Positions 27,850 through 37,424 of a stretch of 64,000 nt of DNA are shown here, piece by piece. Each line of letters opens with the position of its first letter. The stretch's first letter is position 1. The notes under the pieces were generated by a model that was not told the DNA's origin, searched no databases, and saw nothing but the letters and a program-made list of their open reading frames with translations. Source of the stretch: Hydrogenophilus thiooxidans (GTDB lineage: Bacteria; Pseudomonadota; Gammaproteobacteria; Burkholderiales; Rhodocyclaceae); NCBI RefSeq assembly GCF_019049855.1, contig NZ_JAHLSY010000003.1, positions 1 to 64,000 of the forward strand, written 5' to 3'. A program made the position numbers and the translations under genes.

Positions 27850-28710
27850 ATGCCATCTCTGAACGCATCAGAAAAGGCGCAAGAACGAAGCGCAACCGAC
27901 CCGCTTCTCGCCAACATCCCCATTCCTCCGCGCCCGCAGATCCTGTCGGCGATCGACCAGGAATTACAGCGCAAACACCCCAGCATGCGTACTATTGCCG
28001 ATCTGGTCACGCAAGATCTCGCACTGAGTGCTGCGGTACTGAAAACGGTCAATTCGCCAGCCTATGGTATCGCACGTCCGTTGGAATCGATCCGCCAAGC
28101 GGTCACGCTCCTAGGTGTGGAAACGCTGGTGACGCTGGTCACCGCAATCGCGTTACGCAATCAGATCTCCACCCCAATGCCGCGGTTCTGGGACAACAGC
28201 GTACGCATTGCTTCGTTGAGTGCCGCGATCGCGTCCCATCTGGGTTGCCTCAACCCCAGCGAAGCCTACCTTTTCGGCTTGTTTCGCGATTGTGGGATTG
28301 CGCTTCTTTGGCAACGTTTTCCCGATTATCCTGAAACCTTGCACGATGCCAACCGCGAATTCACGCGCGCCTTCACCGCGGTGGAGGACGAGCGACACGC
28401 GACGAATCACGCAGTCGTCGGCAGCCTGCTCGCTTCGCATTGGCACTTGCCCAAAAACGTCGTCGATGCCATCGCCCTCCACCACGATCGCAACGTCTTT
28501 CAACTGGATCACGCACCCGAGATCCTCAACCGGATCAGTATCGCCATTTTAGCGGAACGAATCGCGAACTTATGGTCCGGACGCGACGAACACTATGAGT
28601 GGGAAAAATTGGGGCAAGCTGCACTCGACCAGCTGCTGCTCAGTGACGAAGCCTTTGCGGCATTGACAGACGAATTGCGCGACAAATGGCGCGCACACGA
28701 CGCCGCTTGA
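27850..28710 (+). CDS. HDOD-domain signalling protein (intact paralogue)
   Basis: This 286-residue protein carries an HDOD domain from about residue 25 to 215 ([46 protein letters not shown]). The catalytic metal ligands of true HD phosphohydrolases are not conserved, as expected for HDOD, so a protein-interaction or regulatory role is likely. It is a full-length homologue of the broken gene at 26272 and is followed after 26 bases by an EAL-GGDEF protein. GGGAGGAAAGCGAT gives a strong ribosome binding site. Confidence 0.88.
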   Translation: MPSLNASEKAQERSATDPLLANIPIPPRPQILSAIDQELQRKHPSMRTIADLVTQDLALSAAVLKTVNSPAYGIARPLESIRQAVTLLGVETLVTLVTAIALRNQISTPMPRFWDNSVRIASLSAAIASHLGCLNPSEAYLFGLFRDCGIALLWQRFPDYPETLHDANREFTRAFTAVEDERHATNHAVVGSLLASHWHLPKNVVDAIALHHDRNVFQLDHAPEILNRISIAILAERIANLWSGRDEHYEWEKLGQAALDQLLLSDEAFAALTDELRDKWRAHDAA

Positions 28711-28736
28711 ACTACCATGACCGACCCAATACCAAT

Positions 28737-30626
28737 ATGCCAACCGACGCGCACCACAACGTTGCAGAAAACCCCATGAACGCGATCCATTACACGTCAC
28801 ACATCCGCAACGACGACACAAGTGACTGGCGACTGACATTGGACGACATTCTGTGTCGACGCGCCCTCGTTGCCCATTTCCAACCGATTTGGCGGGCCCG
28901 TGATCTCACCTGCTACGGTTGGGAAGCGCTGATCCGTGGGCCGCAAGACAGCCCACTGGCCAGACCAGACGCGCTTTTTTCCGCAGCACGCGCGGCGCAG
29001 CGTATCGCCGAACTCGATTACGCCTGCCGCGAAGCGGCGATCGCTGCCTATGCGCACCAAATCGCCAATGGTGCGCCGCACAAGCTCTTCCTCAACGTCG
29101 AGCCGCTCGCGTTCATCCAGGGCGCCCAAAAAGGGTGGACCCGCCATCTTCTCACTGCGCACGGCATGGCACCGAGCCAGGTGGTGATCGAAATTACCGA
29201 AGCATCACCACACCTGGACTATGACACGCTGCGGCAGGCAGTAACCCATTACCGCCGCCAAGGGTTCGAGATCGCGATCGACGATCTGGGCGAAGGGTAC
29301 GCGTCGCTTCGTGTCTGGTCGGAAATCCGTCCCGACTATGTCAAACTCGATCGCCACTTCGTCCACCAAGCGGTAACGGACGGCGCCGTCCGCCGTTTTC
29401 TGGAAGCGGTGGTGATGCTGAGCCAGACCACCGGAAGCCGCATCGTCGCAGAAGGGGTGGAAAAAGCGGCGGAATGGCATTTGGTGCAGCAGTTGGGGTT
29501 CGACTTCGTCCAAGGTTTTCTGTTCGCGCCACCGCAAAAAACGCTGGTTGATTCGCTACCCACGGAGAAACGGCGGCAATGGCTCCAAACAGGGAACGCG
29601 CAGGTGCTCACGAAAGCGCACACCCGGAACGTGGCTTCGCTCGCACTCGCAATCCCGCCAGCAACGCTCGAAACGAACAACGAAACGATCTATGCCCGTT
29701 TCACCGCCGATCCGGATTTGAGCGCAATCCCGGTAGTCGATACGGACGAACGTCCCCTGGGTCTCATTTTCCGCCACCCGTTCCTGGAAGATTTCGCCCG
29801 TCCCTACCGCCACGAACTCTTTGGCCGCAAATCGTGTCAGCACTACCTGAGCAAAGCGTTTGCGATCCGCTCCGACGCGACCATCCACGAACTCTCCCAG
29901 CAGCTGCAAACGCTCGCGCTCACCGAGCTGGGGCGACCGTTCCTCGTCGTCGGCGAAAGCGGCAAATACCTGGGGCTTGGCGACGGGCAGGCGCTGTTGC
30001 GCACCTTGGTGGAGCTGCAACTCGAAGCGGCACGGTACGCCAACCCGCTCACCGGCCTTCCCGGAAACTTGCCGATCAACGACCGCATCCAAAGCCTACT
30101 CACACAGCAACTACCGTTTGTCGTCGCCTACGTCGACATCGCCCACTTCAAAGCGTACAACGATCTCTATGGATTCGAGCGCGGCGACGAACTGATTCGG
30201 CTGGTTGCGGAACTCCTGAAGCGCCACGTCACCCATCCGGAAGACTTCATTGGCCACATCGGCGGCGACGACTTCATCGTCCTCTTTCGCGATCCCGCGT
30301 GGCAAGAACGGATCACGGCGCTCTTTTCCGCTTACACCGCCGCGCTTCCCAGTTTCTACAGCAGCGACGACTGGCAGCGCGGCGGCATCGAAGCAGAAGA
30401 TCGCCGTGGCAACGTGGTCTTTCACCCCCTTTCCGCACTAACTGTAGGCGCACTACCGGTTCTGCCCCAGCAATTCGACAGCTACCGGGCGGTGGCCGCT
30501 GCGGCTGCGGAAGTGAAAAAGCTGGCGAAAAAGTTAAGTGCCGACCAGGCCAAGAGAGGGATCGTTCCCGCCAACGCGCTCTTTACGGAGCGAAGGCAAC
30601 CCCCCGCGCCGTCAGCGCCGCTTTGA
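28737..30626 (+). CDS. EAL-CBS-GGDEF cyclic-di-GMP protein
   Basis: The protein has about 629 residues and a domain order of EAL (about 42-272), a CBS-like pair (about 310-425) and GGDEF (about 435-600). The EAL part keeps the catalytic residues: EALIRGP, LFLNVEP, EITE, IDDLGEGYASL, KLD, AEGVE and QGFLF. It is therefore probably an active c-di-GMP phosphodiesterase. The GGDEF motif reads GGDDF, which is often still competent. This domain order, with CBS between the two enzymes, suggests nucleotide sensing. The start is uncertain: 28737 and 28776 are both possible and neither has a good ribosome binding site. Its 3' end overlaps the next, opposite gene by 44 bases. Confidence 0.85.
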   Translation: MPTDAHHNVAENPMNAIHYTSHIRNDDTSDWRLTLDDILCRRALVAHFQPIWRARDLTCYGWEALIRGPQDSPLARPDALFSAARAAQRIAELDYACREAAIAAYAHQIANGAPHKLFLNVEPLAFIQGAQKGWTRHLLTAHGMAPSQVVIEITEASPHLDYDTLRQAVTHYRRQGFEIAIDDLGEGYASLRVWSEIRPDYVKLDRHFVHQAVTDGAVRRFLEAVVMLSQTTGSRIVAEGVEKAAEWHLVQQLGFDFVQGFLFAPPQKTLVDSLPTEKRRQWLQTGNAQVLTKAHTRNVASLALAIPPATLETNNETIYARFTADPDLSAIPVVDTDERPLGLIFRHPFLEDFARPYRHELFGRKSCQHYLSKAFAIRSDATIHELSQQLQTLALTELGRPFLVVGESGKYLGLGDGQALLRTLVELQLEAARYANPLTGLPGNLPINDRIQSLLTQQLPFVVAYVDIAHFKAYNDLYGFERGDELIRLVAELLKRHVTHPEDFIGHIGGDDFIVLFRDPAWQERITALFSAYTAALPSFYSSDDWQRGGIEAEDRRGNVVFHPLSALTVGALPVLPQQFDSYRAVAAAAAEVKKLAKKLSADQAKRGIVPANALFTERRQPPAPSAPL

Positions 30627-31332
30627 GCTCCGCGATCGCTTGCGAAACCTGCGCGGCAGGCCCTTTGAACCCCAGTTCGAGCCGCCAGCGACCGCCGCTC
30701 TCCTCCTTGAGGAACGGCAAAGAAAAAAGCGTCGCTTCGGGATACTTTTCGGTAAGCTGCTGCATCAGATCCAGGAGGTCGCCTTCACGGACATCCCAGG
30801 CAATGAGGCTCTCTTCCACCCAATCTTCGCGAGCGAAATGGTCACGGTAGTAGGTATCGAGCACCCATTCGACCATCGGCCACGCCATCCGCGGGAAACC
30901 GGGAACGAAGTGGTGGTGTTCGACGCTGAAACCGGGAATCTGGTTGTACGGGTTGGGAATGATCCGCGCCCCTTCCGGGAAAACCCCCATTTCCAGGCGT
31001 TGCGGCGTCGCGTCCGCACCCAGCCGAGCCCGAATGAGCGCCTCGGCCTCCGGGTGCAAGACAAGACGCCGCCCCAGCGCGGCAGCGGCGCACTGCCGCG
31101 TATGGTCGTCGGGCGTTGCGCCAATCCCGCCGAAGCTAAAGACCACATCGCTCGTAGCGAAGCTGCGCCGAAACGCTTCAGTGAGGCGCAACGGATCATC
31201 CCCCAGATAATGGGCCCAAGAGAGGCGTAACCCACGCTTCTTGAGGATGGCGATGAGCGCCTTGAGGTGTTTGTCTTCCCGCCGCCCCGAAAGGATCTCA
31301 TCGCCGATGATATACGCGCCGATATGGATCAT
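30583..31332 (-). CDS. MoaB/CinA-type molybdopterin-binding-domain protein
   Basis: This 249-residue protein starts MIHIGAYIIGDEILSGRRED, with the family's SFGGIGATPDDHTRQ signature near residue 90. That is the MoCF-biosynthesis (MoaB/Mog) fold also found in the N-terminal part of CinA. There is no C-terminal CinA amidase domain. Many such stand-alone proteins are annotated as molybdopterin-binding or competence/damage-related without biochemical proof. The start overlaps the stop of the EI24-like gene by ATGA, indicating cotranscription from upstream. Confidence 0.85.
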   Translation of the reverse strand: MIHIGAYIIGDEILSGRREDKHLKALIAILKKRGLRLSWAHYLGDDPLRLTEAFRRSFATSDVVFSFGGIGATPDDHTRQCAAAALGRRLVLHPEAEALIRARLGADATPQRLEMGVFPEGARIIPNPYNQIPGFSVEHHHFVPGFPRMAWPMVEWVLDTYYRDHFAREDWVEESLIAWDVREGDLLDLMQQLTEKYPEATLFSLPFLKEESGGRWRLELGFKGPAAQVSQAIAELKAALTARGVAFAP

Positions 31333-32180
31333 GGCAGCAACTCCCACGTTGGTTTCGTTTCCGTCGCTTCCCGGCTCGACGTCGGCGTCGTTCTTCCATT
31401 CCCCCGCTCCCAAGCGAGCAGCTCCAGGGTAGCATGAGCAAACAGGATCCCGATCAGCACCGGCGACAGGAGATTGACGAACGGAATCCACAACAGCAAA
31501 GCCCCGACCATACCGACTGCGAAGAGCCACCCTTTGTAGCGCTCGGCTACGCGACGCAGCTCCGTGCGATCGGCGACCTCGCTCAAACAGTCATAGACAA
31601 AGGTGCGCTGGTTGAGCCAGGCGGTGAGGACGAAAGGAAAAAGGACAAGCGCACCAGGTACCCACCACAGGAGCAGCGTCGCCACCATACCCAAGAGATA
31701 GAGCAGCACCGCGACGAGGGTATTGACGATACTGCCCGCCACCGAGCCCCCATGACGGAATTCGAGCGCGGAGTAATCGCGTTGCGCGATCCGACGAATC
31801 AGCCCCGGCAGTGTCCACACCGCCAACAGCACCAGCGCCGTCACGTAGATGAGTGGGATCACCCCCAGCCAAAAGGCAAACTTCACGCCAATCGCCAGCG
31901 CCCCCGCCCACCAGGGCACGTCACCCGCTGCCGCGCCATCGGGGGAACCGGCTGCTTCGAGCCAACCGCCCACCATCGCCGTGACCGGTTCCCACGCCAG
32001 CGCACCCACGACCAGCCAGATGAGGCTGGCGACGAGCACGGGCCAGATCAACGCGCCGATCGCCTCGCCACGCAACAAAGTTCTGAGCGAACGACGAAGC
32101 GCAAGCCACAGCAGGCCACTAAGGCCATCCGGCCACCGCGGCCCAGCGAAGTCGGCCGCGTCGCTTCCCGCATGCGTCAT
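31329..32180 (-). CDS. EI24/CysZ-like multi-pass membrane protein
   Basis: This 283-residue protein has about five or six hydrophobic segments and the EI24-domain look: LLWLALRRSLRTLLRGEA at the front, a central long loop, and RTFVYDCLSEVADRTELRRV before the last helices. Relatives include the sulfate permease CysZ, but transport of sulfate cannot be claimed from this sequence. The ATG at 32180 was chosen because the longer frame overlaps ffh. It sits 10 bases after ffh and overlaps the MoaB-type gene. Confidence 0.78.
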   Translation of the reverse strand: MTHAGSDAADFAGPRWPDGLSGLLWLALRRSLRTLLRGEAIGALIWPVLVASLIWLVVGALAWEPVTAMVGGWLEAAGSPDGAAAGDVPWWAGALAIGVKFAFWLGVIPLIYVTALVLLAVWTLPGLIRRIAQRDYSALEFRHGGSVAGSIVNTLVAVLLYLLGMVATLLLWWVPGALVLFPFVLTAWLNQRTFVYDCLSEVADRTELRRVAERYKGWLFAVGMVGALLLWIPFVNLLSPVLIGILFAHATLELLAWERGNGRTTPTSSREATETKPTWELLP

Positions 32181-32190
32181 CGCACCTCCT

Positions 32191-33552
32191 TTAGCGCAAG
32201 CGCGGCAACACACCGCCCAGACCGCGCATCATCTTTTTGAGTCCGCCTTTGCCCAAGCTCTTCATCAACCGCTGGGTCTGATCGAACTGTTTGAGCAAGC
32301 GGTTCACTTCTTGCACCGTCACTCCGGCACCCGCCGCGATCCGCTGTTTGCGTTTCGCTTTGATGATTTCCGGGCGCGCACGCTCTTCGGGCGTCATGCT
32401 GTCGATGATCCCCTGAATCCGTCGGATCATTTTGTCGTCGCTGCCTGCCGGGAGCTGCCCCGCCATCTGCGCGATCTGCGCGGGCATTTTGTCAAGTAGC
32501 GCGGTCATCCCGCCCATCTTACGCAACTGCACGATCTGCTCACGAAAGTCGTTGAGGTCGAACCCTTTCCCTGACTGGATCTTCTTCGCCAGTTGTTTTG
32601 CTTTCTCCTCGTCGACCTCTTTGCGCGCCGCTTCCACCAGCCCCAGGATGTCCCCCATCCCCAAGATCCGACTGGCCATGCGCTCGGGGTAGAAGGGCTC
32701 CAAGCCGTCGAGTTTTTCACCGACGCCCGCGAATTTGATCGGCGCACCGGTGACGTATCGCACTGAAAGGGCCGCCCCACCGCGCGCGTCACCGTCGAGC
32801 TTCGTGAGCACCACGCCGGTAAGCGGCAGCGCGTCGTGAAACGCTTTCGCGGTATTGACCGCATCCTGCCCCAGCATCGCGTCGACCACGAACAGGGTCT
32901 CAGTCGGTTGCAGCGCGTCGTGGAGCGCGCGAATTTCGTCCATCATCGCCTCATCGACCGCAAGCCGACCGGCGGTATCGACGATCAGGACGTCATAGAG
33001 TCGCCTTTTTGCCTCTGCCAATGCCTTCTGCGCGATCGCGATGGGCGATTCGCTCGGCTGCGAAGGGAACCAGTCGACCCCTGCTGCTTGTGCGACCGTA
33101 GCCAATTGCTCGATCGCCGCTGGGCGGTAGACGTCGGTGGAGACCGTGAGCACTTTTTTGCGTTTCGTCTCTTTGAGCCATTTCCCCAATTTGCCCACCG
33201 TGGTGGTTTTACCCGCCCCTTGCAACCCCGCCATCAAAATGACGACGGGAGGCCGCGCGTTGAGTTGCAGCGGTGCCTCACCCCCCCCCATCAAGGCTTT
33301 CAGCTCATCAAAGACGACCCCCACGAGCGCCTGCCCTGGGGTGAGGGAACCGATCACCTCTTGCCCGACTGCTTTGCTCCGCACCCGCTCGATGAAGGCT
33401 TTGACCACAGGCAACGCAACGTCGGCCTCGAGAAGCGCCATGCGCACCTCACGCAGCGCCTCCTGAATGTTCTCTTCGGTCAAGCGCGCCTGCCCGCGGA
33501 GCGTCTTCACCACACGGCTGAGGCGTTGGGTCAGTTGGTCGAGCATCTTCAA
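32191..33552 (-). CDS. ffh: signal recognition particle protein Ffh (SRP54)
   Basis: This 453-residue GTPase binds signal sequences and 4.5S RNA to direct membrane proteins to FtsY. The NG domain contains AGLQGAGKTTTVGKLG (P-loop), DVYRPAAIEQL, DTAGRL and TKLDGDARGGAALS. The Met-rich M domain follows, with the RNA-binding RIQGIIDSMTPEERARP and Met-rich helices to the end. It faces the ccsA-like gene across only 30 bases; GGAGAG precedes the ATG. Confidence 0.96.
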   Translation of the reverse strand: MKMLDQLTQRLSRVVKTLRGQARLTEENIQEALREVRMALLEADVALPVVKAFIERVRSKAVGQEVIGSLTPGQALVGVVFDELKALMGGGEAPLQLNARPPVVILMAGLQGAGKTTTVGKLGKWLKETKRKKVLTVSTDVYRPAAIEQLATVAQAAGVDWFPSQPSESPIAIAQKALAEAKRRLYDVLIVDTAGRLAVDEAMMDEIRALHDALQPTETLFVVDAMLGQDAVNTAKAFHDALPLTGVVLTKLDGDARGGAALSVRYVTGAPIKFAGVGEKLDGLEPFYPERMASRILGMGDILGLVEAARKEVDEEKAKQLAKKIQSGKGFDLNDFREQIVQLRKMGGMTALLDKMPAQIAQMAGQLPAGSDDKMIRRIQGIIDSMTPEERARPEIIKAKRKQRIAAGAGVTVQEVNRLLKQFDQTQRLMKSLGKGGLKKMMRGLGGVLPRLR

Positions 33553-33582
33553 ATCTCTCCGAATCGGTTACACTTTTGCATT

Positions 33583-34413
33583 ATGACGTCGATTCTACTG
33601 CATTTGGCCGCAGCCCTTTGCTACGCCCTCGTCGCGGTCGGGGGGTGGCGCCACTGTCGTGTCTCCGACCTACAATCCTGCCCACCGCATTGGCTCCGCC
33701 CCGCCTACGTCGCCGCACTCCTGGTTCATGCCGCTGCAGTCTGGGCGATCCTCTTTGGCGGCGTGACGAGCGGGATCCGTTTGGGTGTGGCGCCGGTCTT
33801 CTCCCTCACCCTCTGGTTGGCTGGCATCATCCTGGCGTGGGATCTGCGCCGTCCCGAAGGCCACTGGGCAACGCTCATCCATGCGCCAGCAGCTGCAGCG
33901 GTTGCCATCGTTGCGGCGGTTTTGCCGCTTTCGCTCGATCCGGTGGTCGCCGCCGGTCGCCCGGCACTGGTTGCTCATCTCTTGGTTGCGATCGTCAGCT
34001 ATGCGCTCTTTTCCGTGGTCGCGATCCACGCTTTTCTCATGACCCTTGCCGAACAGGCGCTGCACCGCCACCGTTTTTTCCGATGGTTGGAGCGTCTGCC
34101 GCCGCTCATGACGATGGAGCGACAACTCTTTCGCATGATTGGAATGGGATTTGCTGCGCTCACGCTGACCAACCTCACCGGAATCTTTTTTTCCGAAGCC
34201 CTCTTTGGTCTACCTTGGCGCTGGGACCACAAAACGGTCTTCTCTCTTTCGGCGTGGCTTGTTTTCGCCGTGCTGCTTCTCGGGCGCTGGCGCTATGGTT
34301 GGCGCGGCCAAACGGCGCTGCGATGGTTGTGGGGCGGGATCGTGCTCCTCGTGCTTGCTTACCTGGGTTTTCATTTCGTTCGTGATTTCTTATTGAACCA
34401 TCGATCGGCATGA
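33583..34413 (+). CDS. ypjD: CcsA/CcmC-like cytochrome c assembly family membrane protein
   Basis: This 276-residue protein has eight or so hydrophobic helices. It shows the family's conserved His-containing stretches (LVAHLLVAIVSYALF, TLTNLTGIFFSEALF and a WDHKTVFSLSAWLVF segment typical of haem-handling proteins). It is the YpjD/ccsA-type gene usually found opposite ffh and followed by a CorB-like gene, as here. A role in cytochrome c maturation is assumed from the family but is not proven for YpjD. The start ATG at 33583 overlaps nothing and fits the first helix. Confidence 0.85.
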   Translation: MTSILLHLAAALCYALVAVGGWRHCRVSDLQSCPPHWLRPAYVAALLVHAAAVWAILFGGVTSGIRLGVAPVFSLTLWLAGIILAWDLRRPEGHWATLIHAPAAAAVAIVAAVLPLSLDPVVAAGRPALVAHLLVAIVSYALFSVVAIHAFLMTLAEQALHRHRFFRWLERLPPLMTMERQLFRMIGMGFAALTLTNLTGIFFSEALFGLPWRWDHKTVFSLSAWLVFAVLLLGRWRYGWRGQTALRWLWGGIVLLVLAYLGFHFVRDFLLNHRSA

Positions 34414-35699
34414 GCGCCTCGTCCCAACTTGTCACGGTTACACCCTGGCACTTCGTTGCGCTCGTCGCGCTCCTTGTCGGCTCTGCTCTGGCGTCGATGA
34501 GCGAAACGGTGATGATGGCGGCAAACCGTCTTCGCTTGCAGGCGCTGGCTGCGCACGGCAACCGCAGCGCCCACTTTGCCACGGTGCTCTTGGCCGACAC
34601 AGACCGCCTCTTGGGCGTCATTCTGCTTTTGAACAACGTGATCAACGTCGGCGCGGCGACACTTGCGTCGGTGATCACCCTTGCCCTATTTGGCGAACAC
34701 GAAAGCGCGCTCGCTGTCGGCAGCTTCGTTCTGACCTTCGTGATCCTCGTCTTTTCGGAAATCACCCCGAAAGCAATCGGCGCACGCTACGCCGACACTT
34801 TGGTTCTCTGGTTCGCCTGGCCGCTCACGGTGCTCTTGAAACTCACCGGTCCGATCGTCGATTTCGTCAATCTCTTCGTCAAGGGGCTTCTGACCCTGTT
34901 GCGCCTCAATCGACGGCGGGATCTCAACAGCTACTCACTCGAAGAACTTCGCATGCTGCTAAGGCAAACGTCGGTGTGGCGTTTCCAAAACCACCGTGAG
35001 CTGTTGCTCAACCTCCTGGACATCGAACACCTTACCGTTGCCGACGTGATGAAACCGCGACGGGCGATCGAATCGCTCGACCTTTCCGAAAACGAAAATG
35101 CGTTGCGTGAGCAGTTGGCAACGGCATACCACACCCGGCTGCCGCTTATCGACAGCCGATCGGACGAAATCTTGGGAATCGTGCACGCCCGCCAGATCTT
35201 GAGCGCGCTGTTGCAGGATCAACCCTTTTCGCGCGAACTCCTCAAAAAGCGGGCAACGCCCGCCTATTTCATCCCGGCCAAGACCCCAGTATTGACACAA
35301 CTCAACGAGTTCCAAAAACGGCAACAGCGGCTTGCGTTGGTGGTCGACGAATACGGTGAGCTTTTGGGGTTGGTGACGATCGACGACATCGTCGAAGAGA
35401 TCGTTGGGCAATTTACCACGTCGCTGTCGGGCTCGCACCCGATCCAGTGGGATGAACAGGGCAGGGTCACGCTACCCGGAGAGACGTTGATTCGCGACAT
35501 CAACCGCGCGCTGGGAATCCGCCTGCCGGAAGATCGTGGACGGACATTGAACGGCTTACTGCTTGCGACGTTACAAGCGCTCCCGGACGGGGAGACCGCG
35601 GTCCGTTTTGACGAGGTGGTAGTCGAAATCGTGCAAACCGACTCGCGAACGGTCCGCGTCGCGCGCCTGCGTCGCGTTTCTGAGGAACGTAGCGAATGA
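34410..35699 (+). CDS. HlyC/CorC-family transporter-associated protein (CorB/YfjD-like)
   Basis: This 429-residue protein comprises an N-terminal DUF21/CNNM membrane domain (four hydrophobic segments, with SMSETVMMAANRLRL and FSEITPKAIGARYAD). A CBS pair follows (about residues 200-325, ADVMKPRR and LVVDEYGELLGLVTIDDIVEE), then a CorC_HlyC C-terminal domain. This architecture belongs to magnesium/cobalt efflux and its regulators. The start overlaps the ccsA-like stop and the stop overlaps pilB by ATGA, so the pil genes may be read from the same transcript. Confidence 0.88.
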   Translation: MSASSQLVTVTPWHFVALVALLVGSALASMSETVMMAANRLRLQALAAHGNRSAHFATVLLADTDRLLGVILLLNNVINVGAATLASVITLALFGEHESALAVGSFVLTFVILVFSEITPKAIGARYADTLVLWFAWPLTVLLKLTGPIVDFVNLFVKGLLTLLRLNRRRDLNSYSLEELRMLLRQTSVWRFQNHRELLLNLLDIEHLTVADVMKPRRAIESLDLSENENALREQLATAYHTRLPLIDSRSDEILGIVHARQILSALLQDQPFSRELLKKRATPAYFIPAKTPVLTQLNEFQKRQQRLALVVDEYGELLGLVTIDDIVEEIVGQFTTSLSGSHPIQWDEQGRVTLPGETLIRDINRALGIRLPEDRGRTLNGLLLATLQALPDGETAVRFDEVVVEIVQTDSRTVRVARLRRVSEERSE

Positions 35700-37411
35700 A
35701 CGCCAAACGCCACATCACGGGTCTCATGCGCGCATTGGTGCACGCGGGCTGGGTTGACGAGGGGCAATTGCAAAGCGCGCTCGCACAGCCCGACGAGGGG
35801 CCATTCGGTGTCTTGCTCACGCTGATCACGATCGCGGATCTCTCGGAAAAGCGGTTGGCCCATTTTGCCGGCGAGCAGTTCGGCATCCCGATCCTGGACT
35901 TGGATGCCGTCGATCTCGACAAAATCCCCAAAGATCTGCTCGATCGCGAACTCGCGTTCAAACACGGCGTGCTTCCCCTTTCGCGGCGGAAAGGGAAAAC
36001 CGTCGTCGCGATGGCCGACCCTTCGCAAGTGGAACTGCTCGATGCGTTGCGCTTCCAAAGCGGCCAGACGATCGAACCCGTCGTCGTTCCTGCGAAGACC
36101 CTATGGCGAACGCTCAACGAATTTTTCCAATCGGCAGCCGACGCGCTCGCGTCCCTGACTGACGAAGCGCTTGACCTCTCGGCCGAAATCCACTCGGAAG
36201 AGGATCGCGCAACAGCCACCCCAAGCGACGAAAAGATCGACGATGCCCCGGTTGTCAAATTCATCAACAAAATCCTTTTCGATGCGATCAACGAAGGGGC
36301 ATCCGACATCCACTTCGAGCCCTACGAAAAACACTACCGCATCCGCTTTCGCGCCGACGGCGTCTTGCGGGAAGTGGCGCGTCCGCCGCTTGCGCTCAAA
36401 GACAAGATCACGGCGCGGATCAAGATCATGGCGCGGCTCGACATCTCGGAGCGGCGCGTCCCGCAGGATGGCCGCATCAAATTGGTGCTCAACCGCCAGA
36501 AAGCGATCGATTTTCGTGTCTCGACCCTCCCCACCCTTTGGGGAGAGAAGGTGGTGATGCGCATTCTCGACCCCTCTTCGGCGATGCTCGGCATCGACGC
36601 GTTGGGGTACGAACCCGATCAGAAAGCGGCGCTTCTCGAAGCGATTCACCGTCCCTACGGCATGGTTCTGGTCACCGGGCCAACGGGGTCGGGGAAGACC
36701 GTGTCGCTCTACACCTGTCTCAACATCCTCAACCAACCCGACGTCAATATCTCGACCGCCGAAGACCCGGTCGAAATCAACCTGCCGGGGATCAACCAGG
36801 TCAATATCAACGAAAAAACCGGGTTGACCTTTGCCGCGGCGTTGCGCGCCTTTTTGCGCCAAGACCCGGACATCATCATGGTGGGTGAGATCCGCGACCT
36901 CGAAACTGCCGATATCGCGGTCAAGGCGGCGCAGACCGGCCACCTGGTCCTATCGACGTTGCACACCAACGATGCCCCCTCGACGCTCGACCGTCTGCGC
37001 TCGATGGGTCTGCCGCCCTTCAACATCGCCTCCTCGGTGATCCTCATCACTGCGCAACGGCTTGCCAGACGCCTGTGCGCATGCAAAGTACCGCAGGAGA
37101 TCCCAAAACCGGCGCTCCTTGCCGCGGGCTTTACCGAAGCCGACCTCGACGGCAGTTGGACGCTCTACGGCCCAAACCCGAAAGGGTGCGAACGCTGCCA
37201 CGGATCGGGGTACAAGGGGCGGGTTGGCATCTACGAAGTGATGCCCATCTCGGATGCGATGCGCGAATTGATCATGACCAACGCGACTACGCTCGACCTC
37301 GAACGACAAGCGCGCGCCGAAGGGGTGCGGAGCTTGCGGCAATCGGGGCTTTTGAAAGTCAAACAAGGGGTGACGTCGCTTGCGGAAGTGCTCGCAGTGA
37401 CCAACGACTAA
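35696..37411 (+). CDS. pilB: type IV pilus assembly ATPase PilB
   Basis: This 571-residue hexameric ATPase powers pilus extension. An N-terminal MshE-like region (about 1-150) precedes the secretion ATPase core. The core has Walker A GPTGSGKTVSLY, Asp box EDPVEINLPG, Walker B DIIMVGEIRDLETAD and His box QTGHLVLSTLHTN. A zinc-binding tetracysteine element is seen in CACKVPQE and CERCHGSGYKG. Length is normal. pilC follows after 13 bases and pilD after pilC. Confidence 0.96.
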   Translation: MNAKRHITGLMRALVHAGWVDEGQLQSALAQPDEGPFGVLLTLITIADLSEKRLAHFAGEQFGIPILDLDAVDLDKIPKDLLDRELAFKHGVLPLSRRKGKTVVAMADPSQVELLDALRFQSGQTIEPVVVPAKTLWRTLNEFFQSAADALASLTDEALDLSAEIHSEEDRATATPSDEKIDDAPVVKFINKILFDAINEGASDIHFEPYEKHYRIRFRADGVLREVARPPLALKDKITARIKIMARLDISERRVPQDGRIKLVLNRQKAIDFRVSTLPTLWGEKVVMRILDPSSAMLGIDALGYEPDQKAALLEAIHRPYGMVLVTGPTGSGKTVSLYTCLNILNQPDVNISTAEDPVEINLPGINQVNINEKTGLTFAAALRAFLRQDPDIIMVGEIRDLETADIAVKAAQTGHLVLSTLHTNDAPSTLDRLRSMGLPPFNIASSVILITAQRLARRLCACKVPQEIPKPALLAAGFTEADLDGSWTLYGPNPKGCERCHGSGYKGRVGIYEVMPISDAMRELIMTNATTLDLERQARAEGVRSLRQSGLLKVKQGVTSLAEVLAVTND

Positions 37412-37424
37412 AAAGGAGGAGAAG

